This document shows, piece after piece, positions 40,893 through 50,040 of a stretch of 64,000 nt of DNA; positions within the stretch are counted from its first letter, which is position 1, and each line of letters begins with the position of its first letter. A model generated the notes under the pieces. It saw only the letters and a program-made list of their open reading frames with translations, was not told the origin of the DNA and did no database searches. Source of the stretch: Gracilaria vermiculophylla (taxonomy: Eukaryota > Rhodophyta > Florideophyceae > Gracilariales > Gracilariaceae); contig JAHNZQ020000010.1 in NCBI GenBank assembly GCA_019155205.2, positions 1,496,876 to 1,560,875 on the forward strand, in the 5' to 3' direction. A program made the position numbers and the translations under genes.

Positions 40893-42528
40893 TCAAGAAA
40901 AGCAAGATGCTGAACCAAAGCCTGCAGAGTTGGAAGAAGCACAGGCTCGCGAGAGTGTGAGGGAATTGTATCAGCCGCCTCGAAGCAGAAGTGACGAGGA
41001 AGACGAATCTGGAAAACAAGAAGAAAAGCGCTGGTTCAGACTGCCTTGGAAACGGAAGGAAGATGAGTGTGATGAGGGGAAGCAAACCGTGCGAAAAGCA
41101 GTCAAGGGAAAGAAAAGCAAGAGAAGCCGACCGAAGCCTGCGGTAACGGCAGAAAGAATTGATACTCTGGAAAAGATAGAGGTAATGGCTGAGCCGCCTC
41201 GCAAGCAGCTTTCGATACCGCCAAAAAACGGACAGGGAAAGGACAAGGGTGGGCAAAATGATGGGGCGCGACCTGGGCTTGAGCGTGGACGGGAAAAGGA
41301 GTCGGCATCTGTGGCGAAAACAAAAGAGACGGAAACGAACACTGCGGTTGCAGATATGATGACGATTGCTCAGCGCGACGTTGCCGAAATCCGCCTGATT
41401 TTCGGGTCGGAAACTTTCTTTGCCACAGAGACTGTGTCTATGCCAGGCGGCTTAATCTTCCGCGGCAACCTGAGGGGAGAACCGAAGGCGACAATCGCCA
41501 AGTTGGAGAAGAAACTTTGCGACAGACTGGGGGACAAGTACACGCTATGCTTGGCCGAGGGGGAGGAGGACAACCGACCGGTTGTGGTTGTGGTGCCGAC
41601 TGCGCGCGACAAGAGGCCGCCAGCCCCTCGACAGAAAGCGGTTTCTGTGATTGTGGCGCTGATGACGATTTGCACGTGCATCGGGCGGGGGTACTTTGCG
41701 TCTGCGCTGAGGGCGAACATACGCACGGCGTACGGGGCGCTGCCTCGGAGAAACGTGTTGGACGCACTGTTTGACCTTCCGTCGGCAACATCGCTGACGG
41801 TTGCGTTTTGCATCATGCTCATCATGGTGATTGCGCAGGGGGTGCAACGCACGGTGGCGATGCGGCACAAGACGCGAGTGGCGCTGCCTTTCTTCTTGCC
41901 GTCGTATCAACTGGGGACGTTTGGGGCGGTGGTGCAGATCGCGTCGCCAACGCCGACGCGGTCGGCGCTGTTTGACATTGCGTTGGCCGGGATGGTGACG
42001 ATGGTGGCGCTGTCGTGCGCGTGCCTCATTGTGGGGCTGCGCATGTCGACGACGTTTTCGGCGGTGGTGCCGGTGCCCATGTCCGTGGTGTCCGGGTCGG
42101 TGATTGTCGGGTACCTGACGCAGCAGGTGCCGGACGGGAAGATCCTGGTGGACTACGCGCGGTCGCTGATCGGGCTGCACCCGCTGGCTGTGGTCGGGGC
42201 CAACTGCCTGACGATCGCGGCGCTGAACTTGCTGCCGCTGCGGCAGCTGGACGGGGGGCGCATCATCGGGGCGCTGTACGGGCGGAAAACGGCGATGATG
42301 GCGTCGCGCGTGACGATGCTGTTCCTGCTGCTGGCCAGCTCCAAGACGCCGTACTTTATCATGTACCTGGCGGCCATGTCGTTTGGGCCGTGGAGCATCG
42401 ACCGGCCTTGCAAGGACGAGATCACGGAACCGAACGCGGTGCGGACGATTGTCGGGTACTTGTTCATGGTGCTGATGATTGGAGTGCTGCTGCCGTACCC
42501 CGCGTGCAAGTTTTTCGGGACGGTTTGA
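40201..42528 (+). CDS. EGY-family (site-2 protease-like) membrane protein without HExxH
   Basis: A 775-residue protein. The N-terminus (about 1-60) is basic and Ser/Asn-rich, like a plastid transit peptide. A long charged region follows, with poly-Glu near 218-232. The EGY hallmark GNLR is at 422-425 (IFRGNLRGEPKATI). From about 480 on, several hydrophobic spans form the M50-type membrane domain: PFFLPSYQLGTFGAVVQ and FDIALAGMVTMVAL correspond to the conserved PFFIPxxxLGSFGAxxQ and DISLAGP regions, and LDGGR is kept at 683-687. The position of the zinc-binding HExxH reads AQGVQ (545-549), so proteolysis is not expected. Plant EGY3 also lacks HExxH. GC content rises steeply along the gene. Role, presumably in plastid membranes, is inferred. 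Confidence 0.85.
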
Positions 42529-42679
42529 TGCCGATACAAGACACGGGAGATTTGTTTTACATGAGAGGCGCCCAGCGCGCGTAGATTGCTTGCATGTATA
42601 GTGTGGGAGGGGACGGGGAGCACGACGAAACGGCTGCGTTGCATAAAAAAAAAAGTTTTGGTGGACGGCGGCCGTTTGT
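42529..42679. other. Short spacer between convergent genes
   Basis: 151 bp between the EGY-like and ABC ATPase stops. It contains an A10 run near 42645-42654 and presumably both 3' ends. Confidence 0.4.
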
Positions 42680-42938
42680 TCAGTGCGAGGCGGCGGCGGG
42701 CGGCGGCTGCATGTTGATGATGCGGCCGCCGACGCGGTGCGGCTGCGAGGTGTCGTGCGACACCCACACGGCGGCGATGTTGGAGCGCTTGATGGCGCGC
42801 TCCATGCTGAGCGTGGATTGCAGGTCGCAGCTGCTGGACGGCTCGTCCAGCAGCAGCACGCTGGGGCGCAGCGCGATGCACAGCGACACGGTGGCGCGCT
42901 GCGCCTGGCCTGGTTGCGGCGGCGGGGCGGGCGTTAGC

Positions 42939-42973
<35 letters not shown>

Positions 42974-43482
42974 AGCGGACGGGGGCGGCGCGCGGCTCAC
43001 TCACCTCCGGACAGCTCGGACCACTGCTGGGTGCAGACGTTAGCGCGCGACAGTCCCATGGAGCGGCACACGTCGACGAAGCGCTCGAGGCGCGCGGCGG
43101 GGTCGCGGTCGCGGTCGCGGTCGCGGTCGCGGTCGCGGTCGCGGGGCGGGTCGGCGGGTGGCGCGTGGGCGGCGAGGGCGAGGGCGCGCTCAAAGAGGGC
43201 GGCCGGGGTGCCGGGGAGGGCGACGCGGTGCTGCGGGACGTACATGACGCGGCGGCGCCACTGGGCAAAGCCGGTCTGGCGCGGGGAGCGGCCGTCGACG
43301 GTGACGGCGCCGGCGTCGAACGGGTCCAGGTTGGCGATGCAGCGCAGGGCGGTGGTCTTGCCGGCGCCGCTGGGGCCGACCAGGAAGACGATCTCGGCCG
43401 GCGCCAGATGCAGCGACAGGTCGCGCAGCGCGGGGGCGTCGCGCGCGCCGTACGTCTTGCGCAGCTCGCGCACGTGGAGCAT
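42680..43482 (-). CDS. ABC transporter ATPase, STAR1/FetA-like, two exons
   Basis: Exons 43482-43005 and 42909-42680 join across a 95-bp intron to give 235 residues. Walker A GPSGAGKT is at 36-43, the Q-loop region is VMYVPQH, the signature SELSGGQAQRA is rebuilt by splicing (phase 1, inside its second Gly), Walker B is VLLLDEPSSSCD, and the H-loop is WVSHD. The signature-to-H-loop pattern resembles plant STAR1 and bacterial FetA, stand-alone ATPases pairing with ALS3/STAR2/FetB-type permeases; no such permease is in the window. A (GGTCGC)n microsatellite encodes Arg-Asp repeats at about 112-127. An in-frame ATG at 43626 would add 48 low-complexity residues (283 total). Confidence 0.82.
42910..43004 (-). 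other. Intron splitting the ABC signature motif
   Basis: GT-AG intron of 95 bp on the minus strand (donor G|GTGAGT, acceptor CAACCAG). Unspliced reading ends LSGGE followed by a stop; splicing gives LSGGQAQRA. The intron contains a (GGGCGC)n run at about 42939-42972. Confidence 0.85.
43101..43144. repeat. (GGTCGC)n hexanucleotide microsatellite inside ABC gene
   Basis: About seven copies, read on the minus strand as alternating Arg-Asp between the Q-loop and signature regions. Because the unit is six bases, slippage preserves the frame. Confidence 0.8.
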
Positions 43483-43622
43483 GGCGGTGGCAGCGGCAGC
43501 GGCGGCGGCGGGGGGGAGGAGGGGGACGGCGGCGGGCGGGAGCGGCGGCGGCGGGACGGCGACGTCGGGCGGGAGGGCGGCGCGGGGCGACGCGCGGCGG
43601 CGCGCGGCGGCGCGCGGCGGGG

Positions 43623-43943
43623 TCATGGCAGCCACTCGGCCAGCAGCTGCCAGCTGGCGCGCCCGTACTTGTGCGTGACGCGTGCCATGAGCGCCTCCAG
43701 CAGGCGCAGCTGCGCGTTGGGCATCTTCTCCAGCGCGCGGCGGCGCGCGGCCGCGTCGCGCGCCAGCACGTGCGCGTCCAGGCGGAACATGCGCACCACC
43801 AGCGCGGTGGCGTGGCGCGCCGCGTCGCCGCCGCCCAGCCACTGCTCCAGCTTGGTGCGCCCGCGCAGGTTCATCTTCACCGCGCTCTTCGCCTCCGCCA
43901 TCGCCTCGATGCGCTCCAGCTCGTGGTCGCGCGTCAGCATCAT
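43623..43943 (-). CDS. C-terminal part of an unrecognised GC-rich gene
   Basis: The frame ends LLAEWLP at 43623, overlapping by ATGA the possible upstream ATG of the ABC ATPase gene. From the ATG pair at 43941-43943 it encodes 106 residues with a normal, structured composition (MMLTRDHELERIEAMAEAKS onward, with KMNLRGRTKLEQWL and HATALVVRMFRLDAHVLARD). The same frame stays open upstream for 200 codons of Ala/Pro/Gly repeats before the gap, so the true gene may be longer or have an upstream exon. I do not recognise it, and it could still be a composition artefact. The helical C-terminus is the best argument for coding. Confidence 0.4.
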   Translation of the reverse strand: MMLTRDHELERIEAMAEAKSAVKMNLRGRTKLEQWLGGGDAARHATALVVRMFRLDAHVLARDAAARRRALEKMPNAQLRLLEALMARVTHKYGRASWQLLAEWLP

Positions 43944-44635
43944 CCGCCGCACGTCCACCTTGCGCTCACCACCGCCGCCGCTGCCACCGCCGCCGCCGCC
44001 GCTGCCGCCGGCGCTGCCGCCGCCCGCCACCGTTGCCGCCGCCGGCGCCGCAGCCGGCGCCGCCGCCGGCGCTGCCGCCGGCGCCGCAGCCGGCGCCGGC
44101 GCCGGCGCTGCCGCCGGCGCTGCCGCCGGCGCCGCAGCCGGCGCCGCCGCCGGCGCTGCCGCCGGCGCTGCCGGCGGCGGCGCGCGCGGCCGCGGTGAGC
44201 TGGAGCGGCTCTCCGAGGTGAGGTTGCTTATCTGCACGCGCTTGCACGACGGCCACGCCGGCGCTGGCGGCGGCGGCGGCGGCGCGGCGGGCGGCGGCGG
44301 CGGCTCGCAGCGCTGGCGCTTGAGCGCGCGCGCGTGCGCGAGCGGCTGGTCGTGCGCGCGCGCGCTGGCGCGCTGCGCGGCGGCGGCGCGCCAGTACGGC
44401 GCGGCGGCGGCGGAGGCGGCGGCGGCGGCGGCGGCGGCGGCCGACGACGACGACGACGACGTGAGCGACAGCGACGGCGACGACGCGGAGGGCTGCGCGC
44501 GCACGGGCAGCGGCGTGTGCGGCGGCGCGCGCGGCAGCGCGCGGCGCGCGGCGGCGTGCACGGGCGCGAGGCGCGGCGGCGGCGGCAGCGGCGGCGAGTA
44601 GCGCGGCGCGTAGCGCGGCGGCGGCGGCGGCAGCA

Positions 44636-44684
<49 letters not shown>

Positions 44685-44785
44685 GGCGGCGGGCGCGGGG
44701 GGCGGGGCGGGGGGGGGCGGCGGGGCGGGGGGGCGCGGCGGGGCGGCGGGGGGCGGCGGCGCGGGCGGCGGGGGGGGGCGGGGGG
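43944..44785. repeat. GCC/GGC low-complexity tracts
   Basis: Dense trinucleotide and hexanucleotide repeats: CGCCGC with GCCGGCGCC units at 44040-44175, CGG runs at 44400-44450 and 44625-44690, and G-rich tracts running into the gap. Open frames hundreds of codons long occur on both strands in several phases here, simply because stop codons are absent. Confidence 0.8.
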
Positions 44786-44885
44786 NNNNNNNNNNNNNNN
44801 NNNNNNNNNNNNNNNNNNNNNNNNNNNNNNNNNNNNNNNNNNNNNNNNNNNNNNNNNNNNNNNNNNNNNNNNNNNNNNNNNNNNN
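44786..44885. other. Assembly gap (100 N)
   Basis: Exactly 100 unknown bases flanked on both sides by G-rich CGG/GGGGC sequence. The round length suggests a placeholder gap of unknown true size. Confidence 0.98.
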
Positions 44886-45200
44886 GCGCCACGGCGTGCG
44901 TGTGGCGCGGCGGCGGCGGGGGGGGGCGGGGGCGGGGGGGGGGGGGGGGGGGGTTGGGGCGCGCGGGGGGCGGCGGCGGCGGCGGCGGGGCGCGCGCGCG
45001 GCTTGGGCGCCGATTTACGGCGCGCGCGCGGCGCGTGCGCGCGGCGCACGCGCACATGGGCGCGCACGCGTACGTGCGCGCGGCGCGTGCGCGGGGTTGC
45101 TTGCGCGCGGCGCGCGCGCGCGCGGCGCGGCGGCGGCGGCGGCGGCGGCGGCGGCCGGCGTCGGCGGGCAGTGCGCGTGGGCGAGGCGCGTCGCGCAGCA
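44886..45200. repeat. Poly-G and alternating CG/CA tract
   Basis: A near-continuous G run at about 44919-44957 is followed by long alternating purine-pyrimidine stretches of CGCGCG and GCGCAC at 44990-45130. The former is G-quadruplex-prone and the latter Z-DNA-prone by composition. Confidence 0.7.
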
Positions 45201-45500
45201 GCACAGGGCTCATGTATGTATTTGCATGCAGAACGGATGACAAATTCGCTGGCGCGCGCGGCGGCACGTCATGCAGCGCGCTCGTGTTTGTGTGCGGCGC
45301 AGCGGTTGTTGTGGCTGAGGGCGTGCAGCGCGCGCAGCGCGCCGCGCAACAGCGGCGCTCGCGTGCTGTTCACACTCTGTGAGTAGCGGCGCAGGTGGCG
45401 AGTAGTGGTGCAGCGCCACGACTGCGCGTGCGGCGCGAGCACACCAACACACTCGTGCGCGCGTGTGTTTCGAAAACGCGTGACGCCTTGTCAAAATGTC
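45201..45500. other. GC-rich gene-free transition block
   Basis: GC-rich sequence leading into the G-poor block. I see no credible gene. Confidence 0.4.
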
Positions 45501-46890
45501 ATCACACGCGCAAAACGCTCCTCATTCATCATTCTGTTTGCGCTGTAAACGCACCCACTTTTAACACTCCGCATTCGCCTCTGCGTGCGTTCACCTGTGG
45601 CTCGTGCCACGTGCCAGCGCTGTGCCACGCTCATCTGCCCACTCGCGCTACAATGCGCCCGCCCATGTCGCTGCCTCCACTGCAACAGCACACGCCACGC
45701 CGCACAACGCCACGCTCTCGTCTTCCACTTTGTTTTGCTTTGCCACCCCGCCATCGTGCTGCTGCGTGCAACACCCACCGCCCCACCATGCTCTGCCCCA
45801 CCATGCTCTGCCCCACCATATGCTCTGCCCCATCGCTTCCACACCGCATGTGCTCTGCTTCGCTTGCGCTGTCGTGCTCAATCTTCAATTCAACTCTCAA
45901 CACGTCCTTTCCTTGGCGTCCATGCAATCCGTGCTACCGCCGACAAGAGGCAAAACGCACATGACGCACAACTGCGTATGCCACCGTGGCACGTCACTTT
46001 CACAAACGTGCACATTATGCACACCAAAAGCCATTCGTTCATCAACTCTTCACGGCGCGAATCAGATCGATACCGTAACGCCGTTTGCAAAACCTCTGCT
46101 TGCACTTGTCACTCGTTTAATTACATCTTTTTTTTTTACACATGTCACACACCACAGGCGCATCCGCAATCAATCGCTCAATGCACTTGCTGCACATCAT
46201 TTCATGCATGTTGTCCTGTCCATTTTCTCTGCACGCACTCCACTTCTTTCCATCACATCCCTCAACACCGCAATGCTTAGCGCCGCAACGTCCACAACCG
46301 CCAAAACTTCACCTTGTCGCCTCCCCATACGCGCGCCCAAACCACAACCCGCATGAGCACCTCCCTGTTTCCAATCCCGCTTTCCACCCTCTTGTCTCCT
46401 TTTTCCCCAAAAGTCGCCCAACAGCTGCTCTCTGAATACACAACATTCCGCTTGCTTTCCACAACGCTTATACCCTTCGTCGCAAAGCACCAAACTTTCA
46501 TGTACCTTTGCGCCACACCCCACATTCATTAACCGCCTCATATTTTCTCGCACCCATCACACTGCTGCAAGCTCAACCTTGCCCACGCCGTTTAACGTTT
46601 GCAACCTCTCACCTTCAATCGCCAAATACCTGAAAACAGCTCCAAAAGCCACATGCCGTGCTTTGTTAACCATTCCAACATTCTGCCATACTGCCACCCA
46701 ATGGCGCCCACTCATCTTCAGCAAACGCCCTAGCTTCCACGTTTTAAGCGAAAAAACCCCCTCAACCCTCAACATAGCTACCGCTGTGCTTCAAAAACCC
46801 ACCGTGCGCCATCTTCACTTCTCCTTGCCATTTTGTAGCGCACAACGCCCGTGCGCAGTTATTGATCACTCCAGAAGCTCCAGTTTTTTT
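45500..46890. other. G-poor, C-rich block with strong strand skew
   Basis: The plus strand is rich in C, A and T but poor in G; one 60-base line at 46141 has 22 C and 9 G. Stop codons TGA and TAG become rare, which produces overlapping long frames (45585-46280, 45604-46356) of Cys/His/Pro-rich nonsense. A 16-bp unit CACCATGCTCTGCCCC repeats at 45784-45831. The skew ends abruptly near 46,890. Confidence 0.65.
45784..45831 (+). repeat. 16-bp tandem repeat, three copies
   Basis: Two perfect copies of CACCATGCTCTGCCCC followed by a copy with a two-base insertion (CACCATATGCTCTGCCCC). Confidence 0.8.
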
Positions 46891-47539
46891 AATGGTGGTC
46901 TCTGGTAATCGCTGTCAGAAACCACGGAAATCCTAAAAACGGGGGCGGAGACAACAAGCGGATAGAGGTGCATACTGGGTGCACAATGCTTTTACTGGCG
47001 CTGCTGATAGGTGAACTGGGGATAGGAGGCTTAGAAACTTTAGGATATTCGACGAAAGTCTCCAAGCATAGGTATACATGAAGATTCAAGGGTGCTTGTT
47101 TTACTTCCTCAGAAGTGAAACTTGACCGACTGATTTAGTACCACGCCGAAAGCCTGTTCCAGCAAGTATCACCATTATGGTAATTATATGCACCACTTAA
47201 CCGAGGAAAATCTAGATTTTACCATTCCTCAAGGGCAATGTAGCACACGTGGGCTGACTGATGCACGACGCGGCTCAGTTACTAAAATACGAATCATCCT
47301 CCGCAAAATCCAGTCGTAGAGCTACACCAAAATTTCACCTTAGAATCCACTGTAGCAAATAGCCTTTTTTCTGAATTGCATTACGTCCGTTAGGTGCATT
47401 GTATCACAAATCAAACTTTATATGGCTATTGATGGCGTAAACGCCACAAAGGTCTTCCTGCCATGCGCCACACACCGCGTTACTGGGGAAGTTCTCGACC
47501 TGTCCAACCTTGGTGTGGTGGGTCGATCGCGGGTTCGCG
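46891..47539. other. Gene-free, less GC-rich sequence
   Basis: After the skew switch near 46,890 the composition becomes ordinary, with G no longer scarce. A 73-codon frame at 47422-47643 shows no domain. No RNA gene was seen. Confidence 0.4.
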
Positions 47540-48035
47540 TTTTTCTTTTGAGCCATTCTTGGGTCATTAATGTAGTAAAGTGGCTTCTAAGGAAGTATGT
47601 TGGTGTCGCATTTTGGTATAATATTCCTCATAAGGGCTCTTAGTTTATTATCTGGGCCATGGAATGCACTATTCCGCCCACGTAGGCTACAATATCCTTA
47701 AAAGACGGTAGAGTTATTATTTATTTTACTTGAGCTATGCGGGTAATTAGTACAGTAATGAGACCTGCCGAGGCGGCCTTACGGCTTGGTATGTGTAGTA
47801 CAGTGGCTCGTAAGGAAATAGGGTGGTTTGGCCTTATGGTATATTATTCCCAAGGAGGACTCGTATTTTATTAGCTAGGCCGCGAGGTGCATAATTATGC
47901 CCATGGGCGCTACATTATCTTGTGGAAGCGGTAGAATTATTATTCATCTTAGTTACTTTATGCAGGGAATTAGTACAGTACTGAGACCTGATGAGGTGGA
48001 CTCTCGGCTTGGTATTTAACCTACTGGTTCGGCTC
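47540..48035 (+). repeat. Diverged tandem repeat, about 226-bp period
   Basis: Blocks recur with a shift of 224-229 bp: GTGGCTTCTAAGGAAGTA near 47580 with GTGGCTCGTAAGGAAATA near 47806; GGGTAATTAGTACAGTAATG near 47741 with GGGAATTAGTACAGTACTG near 47965; and CCTTAAAAGACGGTAGAGTT with CTTGTGGAAGCGGTAGAATT. There are about two copies at moderate identity. It may be part of the adjacent retroelement or a satellite remnant. Confidence 0.6.
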
Positions 48036-48339
48036 CACCTCTAGGGAAGTAGAGGCAAGCACTCTTGAGTCTTCTTCTAATTTTCCGGTTGGAGTCTCTC
48101 GTCGATTAACTGAGGTTTCTAAGCCACCGATCCCCAGGTCGTATTACAGCAGCTCTTGTAGGAGCATTGTCCGCCCAATGAACCTCTTCCTTTTCTTGGT
48201 GTTTGCGGATCCCCTTTAAGAATTCTCCTTGGCTCGCGACAGCGGATACCGGAGACTACCTTTAGGAACACGCACATTTGGAGTCAACAAAAGCTCCTAA
48301 CGGACGTTATGCTTTACTACGTTTGAAGGAGGGCTGACA

Positions 48340-48945
48340 GTACCACACTCGGGAAAGATCTAATGAAACTCTCCATAAGTTTCGTCTGCGCTTGTGTTCG
48401 GTTCTTGAAGATGCACAGTACTTTTACAGACTTTCAAAAGCGAAGCGTAGTTCTGAATCTTTTGGAAAATGTTGTTTACCAAATTATCGCAAAGAAGATA
48501 GAGTCATGATTTCAAGAAAAATTCTGAAGGACTTTTAATCTCGCAATATATTAAAAGACAAGTTTACTGCGAGGCGGGGTGGCCCATTTTCTATTTCAGA
48601 ACTAGTTAGAAATAATGCTGTACGATTAGACTTGCCGTGGTAATTTGAAACGCACCCATTTGTGCATGTGTCTATGACAAAGCCATATGTAGAGCAAGCG
48701 GAGGAAATTGCTCAAACTCTTCCTTCCAATGCAGTCCCTATCAACAGAAACGATGGAATACCTATATATGAGTTGGATCGCATTTTAAGTCATAGAAAAC
48801 GTTGAAGAAGATATCAATGGTTGACACCATTAAAAAATGCTCCCCCGCATGATGCAGCATGTCAACTGACTAGGGACTTGGTGGACGAAAACGGCACAAT
48901 GACAGCTATTTTTTGGGATTACATATTGGAACATAATGTGCTGTG
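48340..48945 (+). pseudogene. Decayed Ty3/gypsy integrase C-terminus with chromodomain-like tail
   Basis: From 48383 one frame reads through about 550 bp interrupted by three stops. It shows features of the LTR-retrotransposon integrase C-terminal region: a basic helix before a YRKEDRVMIS strand (the GD.V.L region), then RRGGPFSISELVRNNAVRLD (the GPF module), then FVHVSMTKPYV. The tail YELDRILSHRKR and following residues resembles a chromodomain start, as in chromoviruses. The stops are at 48536-48538 (TAA), 48641-48643 (TAA) and 48804-48806 (TGA), the last within the Arg run. No reverse transcriptase, RNase H or LTR was recognised nearby. It is a fossil fragment. Confidence 0.65.
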
Positions 48946-50040
48946 CCATTTACATTGAACAGTTGTGAGTTTTACGAGGACGTCAATATGGTCGCAAAAA
49001 CCAAGAGTGCAACTAACAAATGTTGACAACAAACAGTAATGGATTTCAGTGAGTAAGGGACGCAAAACGTATGCGTCATTAGTCAGCTGCCCACATGGGA
49101 TGTGAAATGCGAGGCTTTCAAAGCTGGCGTCTAGTGCTAGGTTTTGAATTGCATGGAGTTGGCGGCGAACGGAAGTGTGGCTGACTGGCAATATGGGCTG
49201 GAACGTACGCTGACGCTGTGGCGACAGCGCGCTTCACCCCTTTAAGTAGCGTCCAGAAGCATGCTGTGGGTCAAAGAGAAAAAGGGTATGGAAGGAAGGG
49301 AGTAAAGTGCACCATCATTCAAAATCTGTTTGGCAACCTCTTTTTCCATATGGAAAAAGAACGGCCTTTGCACGCGAGACCGACTTTGAGGTGCTGTTGT
49401 TTCCATTTGGTTTTCTCACCAATCACTGTAAGCAGATTAAATTTGGGAACAACGCGGTGGTATTTTTCGCTCACAAGGCATTTATGTACAGTTTTCAATC
49501 GCAATGTGAGCAGGAAAAGGAACGAGTAATTTATGTGATATTTTTGGGTTGTGTACGTATTGATTTGCTTTCGACATATTGGAGATTCGCCGCTACTGTT
49601 GAAAAAGAGGAAGAGCGCAAAGTTGTGCTGCCTCATTATGCCCTTCTTCACAAATATTTCTTTCTTAGCAGTCCAAAATTAAACTAAACGCACGTCTGCG
49701 CGTTTTGTTTGACGGGTTTGTAAAACGAACGAACGTGTGGCCAAATAAGCTCAGAAACGGCTGCACAAAGTGATTGCTCTGTGTTTGACTCGCAGGCACA
49801 CGTTTACGTGCGCAGAGAGCTTCAACGCTTGCGCTAGTTGTGGTAATTCACGTTGTGTCATTTCTCGGCGCAGTATGGCACGTGGTGGATTTGTTGCACA
49901 GCGTGTATGTTATTTGTGCTTTTGAATAAAGGCGTGCTACGCGTATACACGTTTTTTAATGCGCCTCTGCGTCATCTACAGTTGGCGCTCTTCGCACGGC
50001 TCGAAATGCCGTTCCACCGCGGGTGTGGTCATCGTCGCGG
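48946..50040. other. Gene-free sequence right of the retroelement relic
   Basis: Mixed composition. The longest frame, 49307-49687 plus strand (126 codons), is Phe/Lys-rich, has no domain and overlaps other frames of similar length on both strands. I do not call it. No RNA gene or repeat stood out. Confidence 0.35.

Noticed and set aside
43966..45386. Very long frames on both strands across the CGG tracts and the gap (up to 478 codons)
   Set aside because: Poly-Arg, Ala, Gly and Pro products in up to four frames at once, some running through N bases. Composition artefact.
45585..46356. Two overlapping plus-strand frames of 231 and 250 codons
   Set aside because: Both arise because the strand is G-poor and lacks TGA/TAG. 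Their products are Cys/His/Pro/Thr-rich with no domain, and two different frames are equally open.
49307..49687. 126-codon plus-strand frame
   Set aside because: No domain, atypical composition, and frames of similar length overlap it on the other strand.
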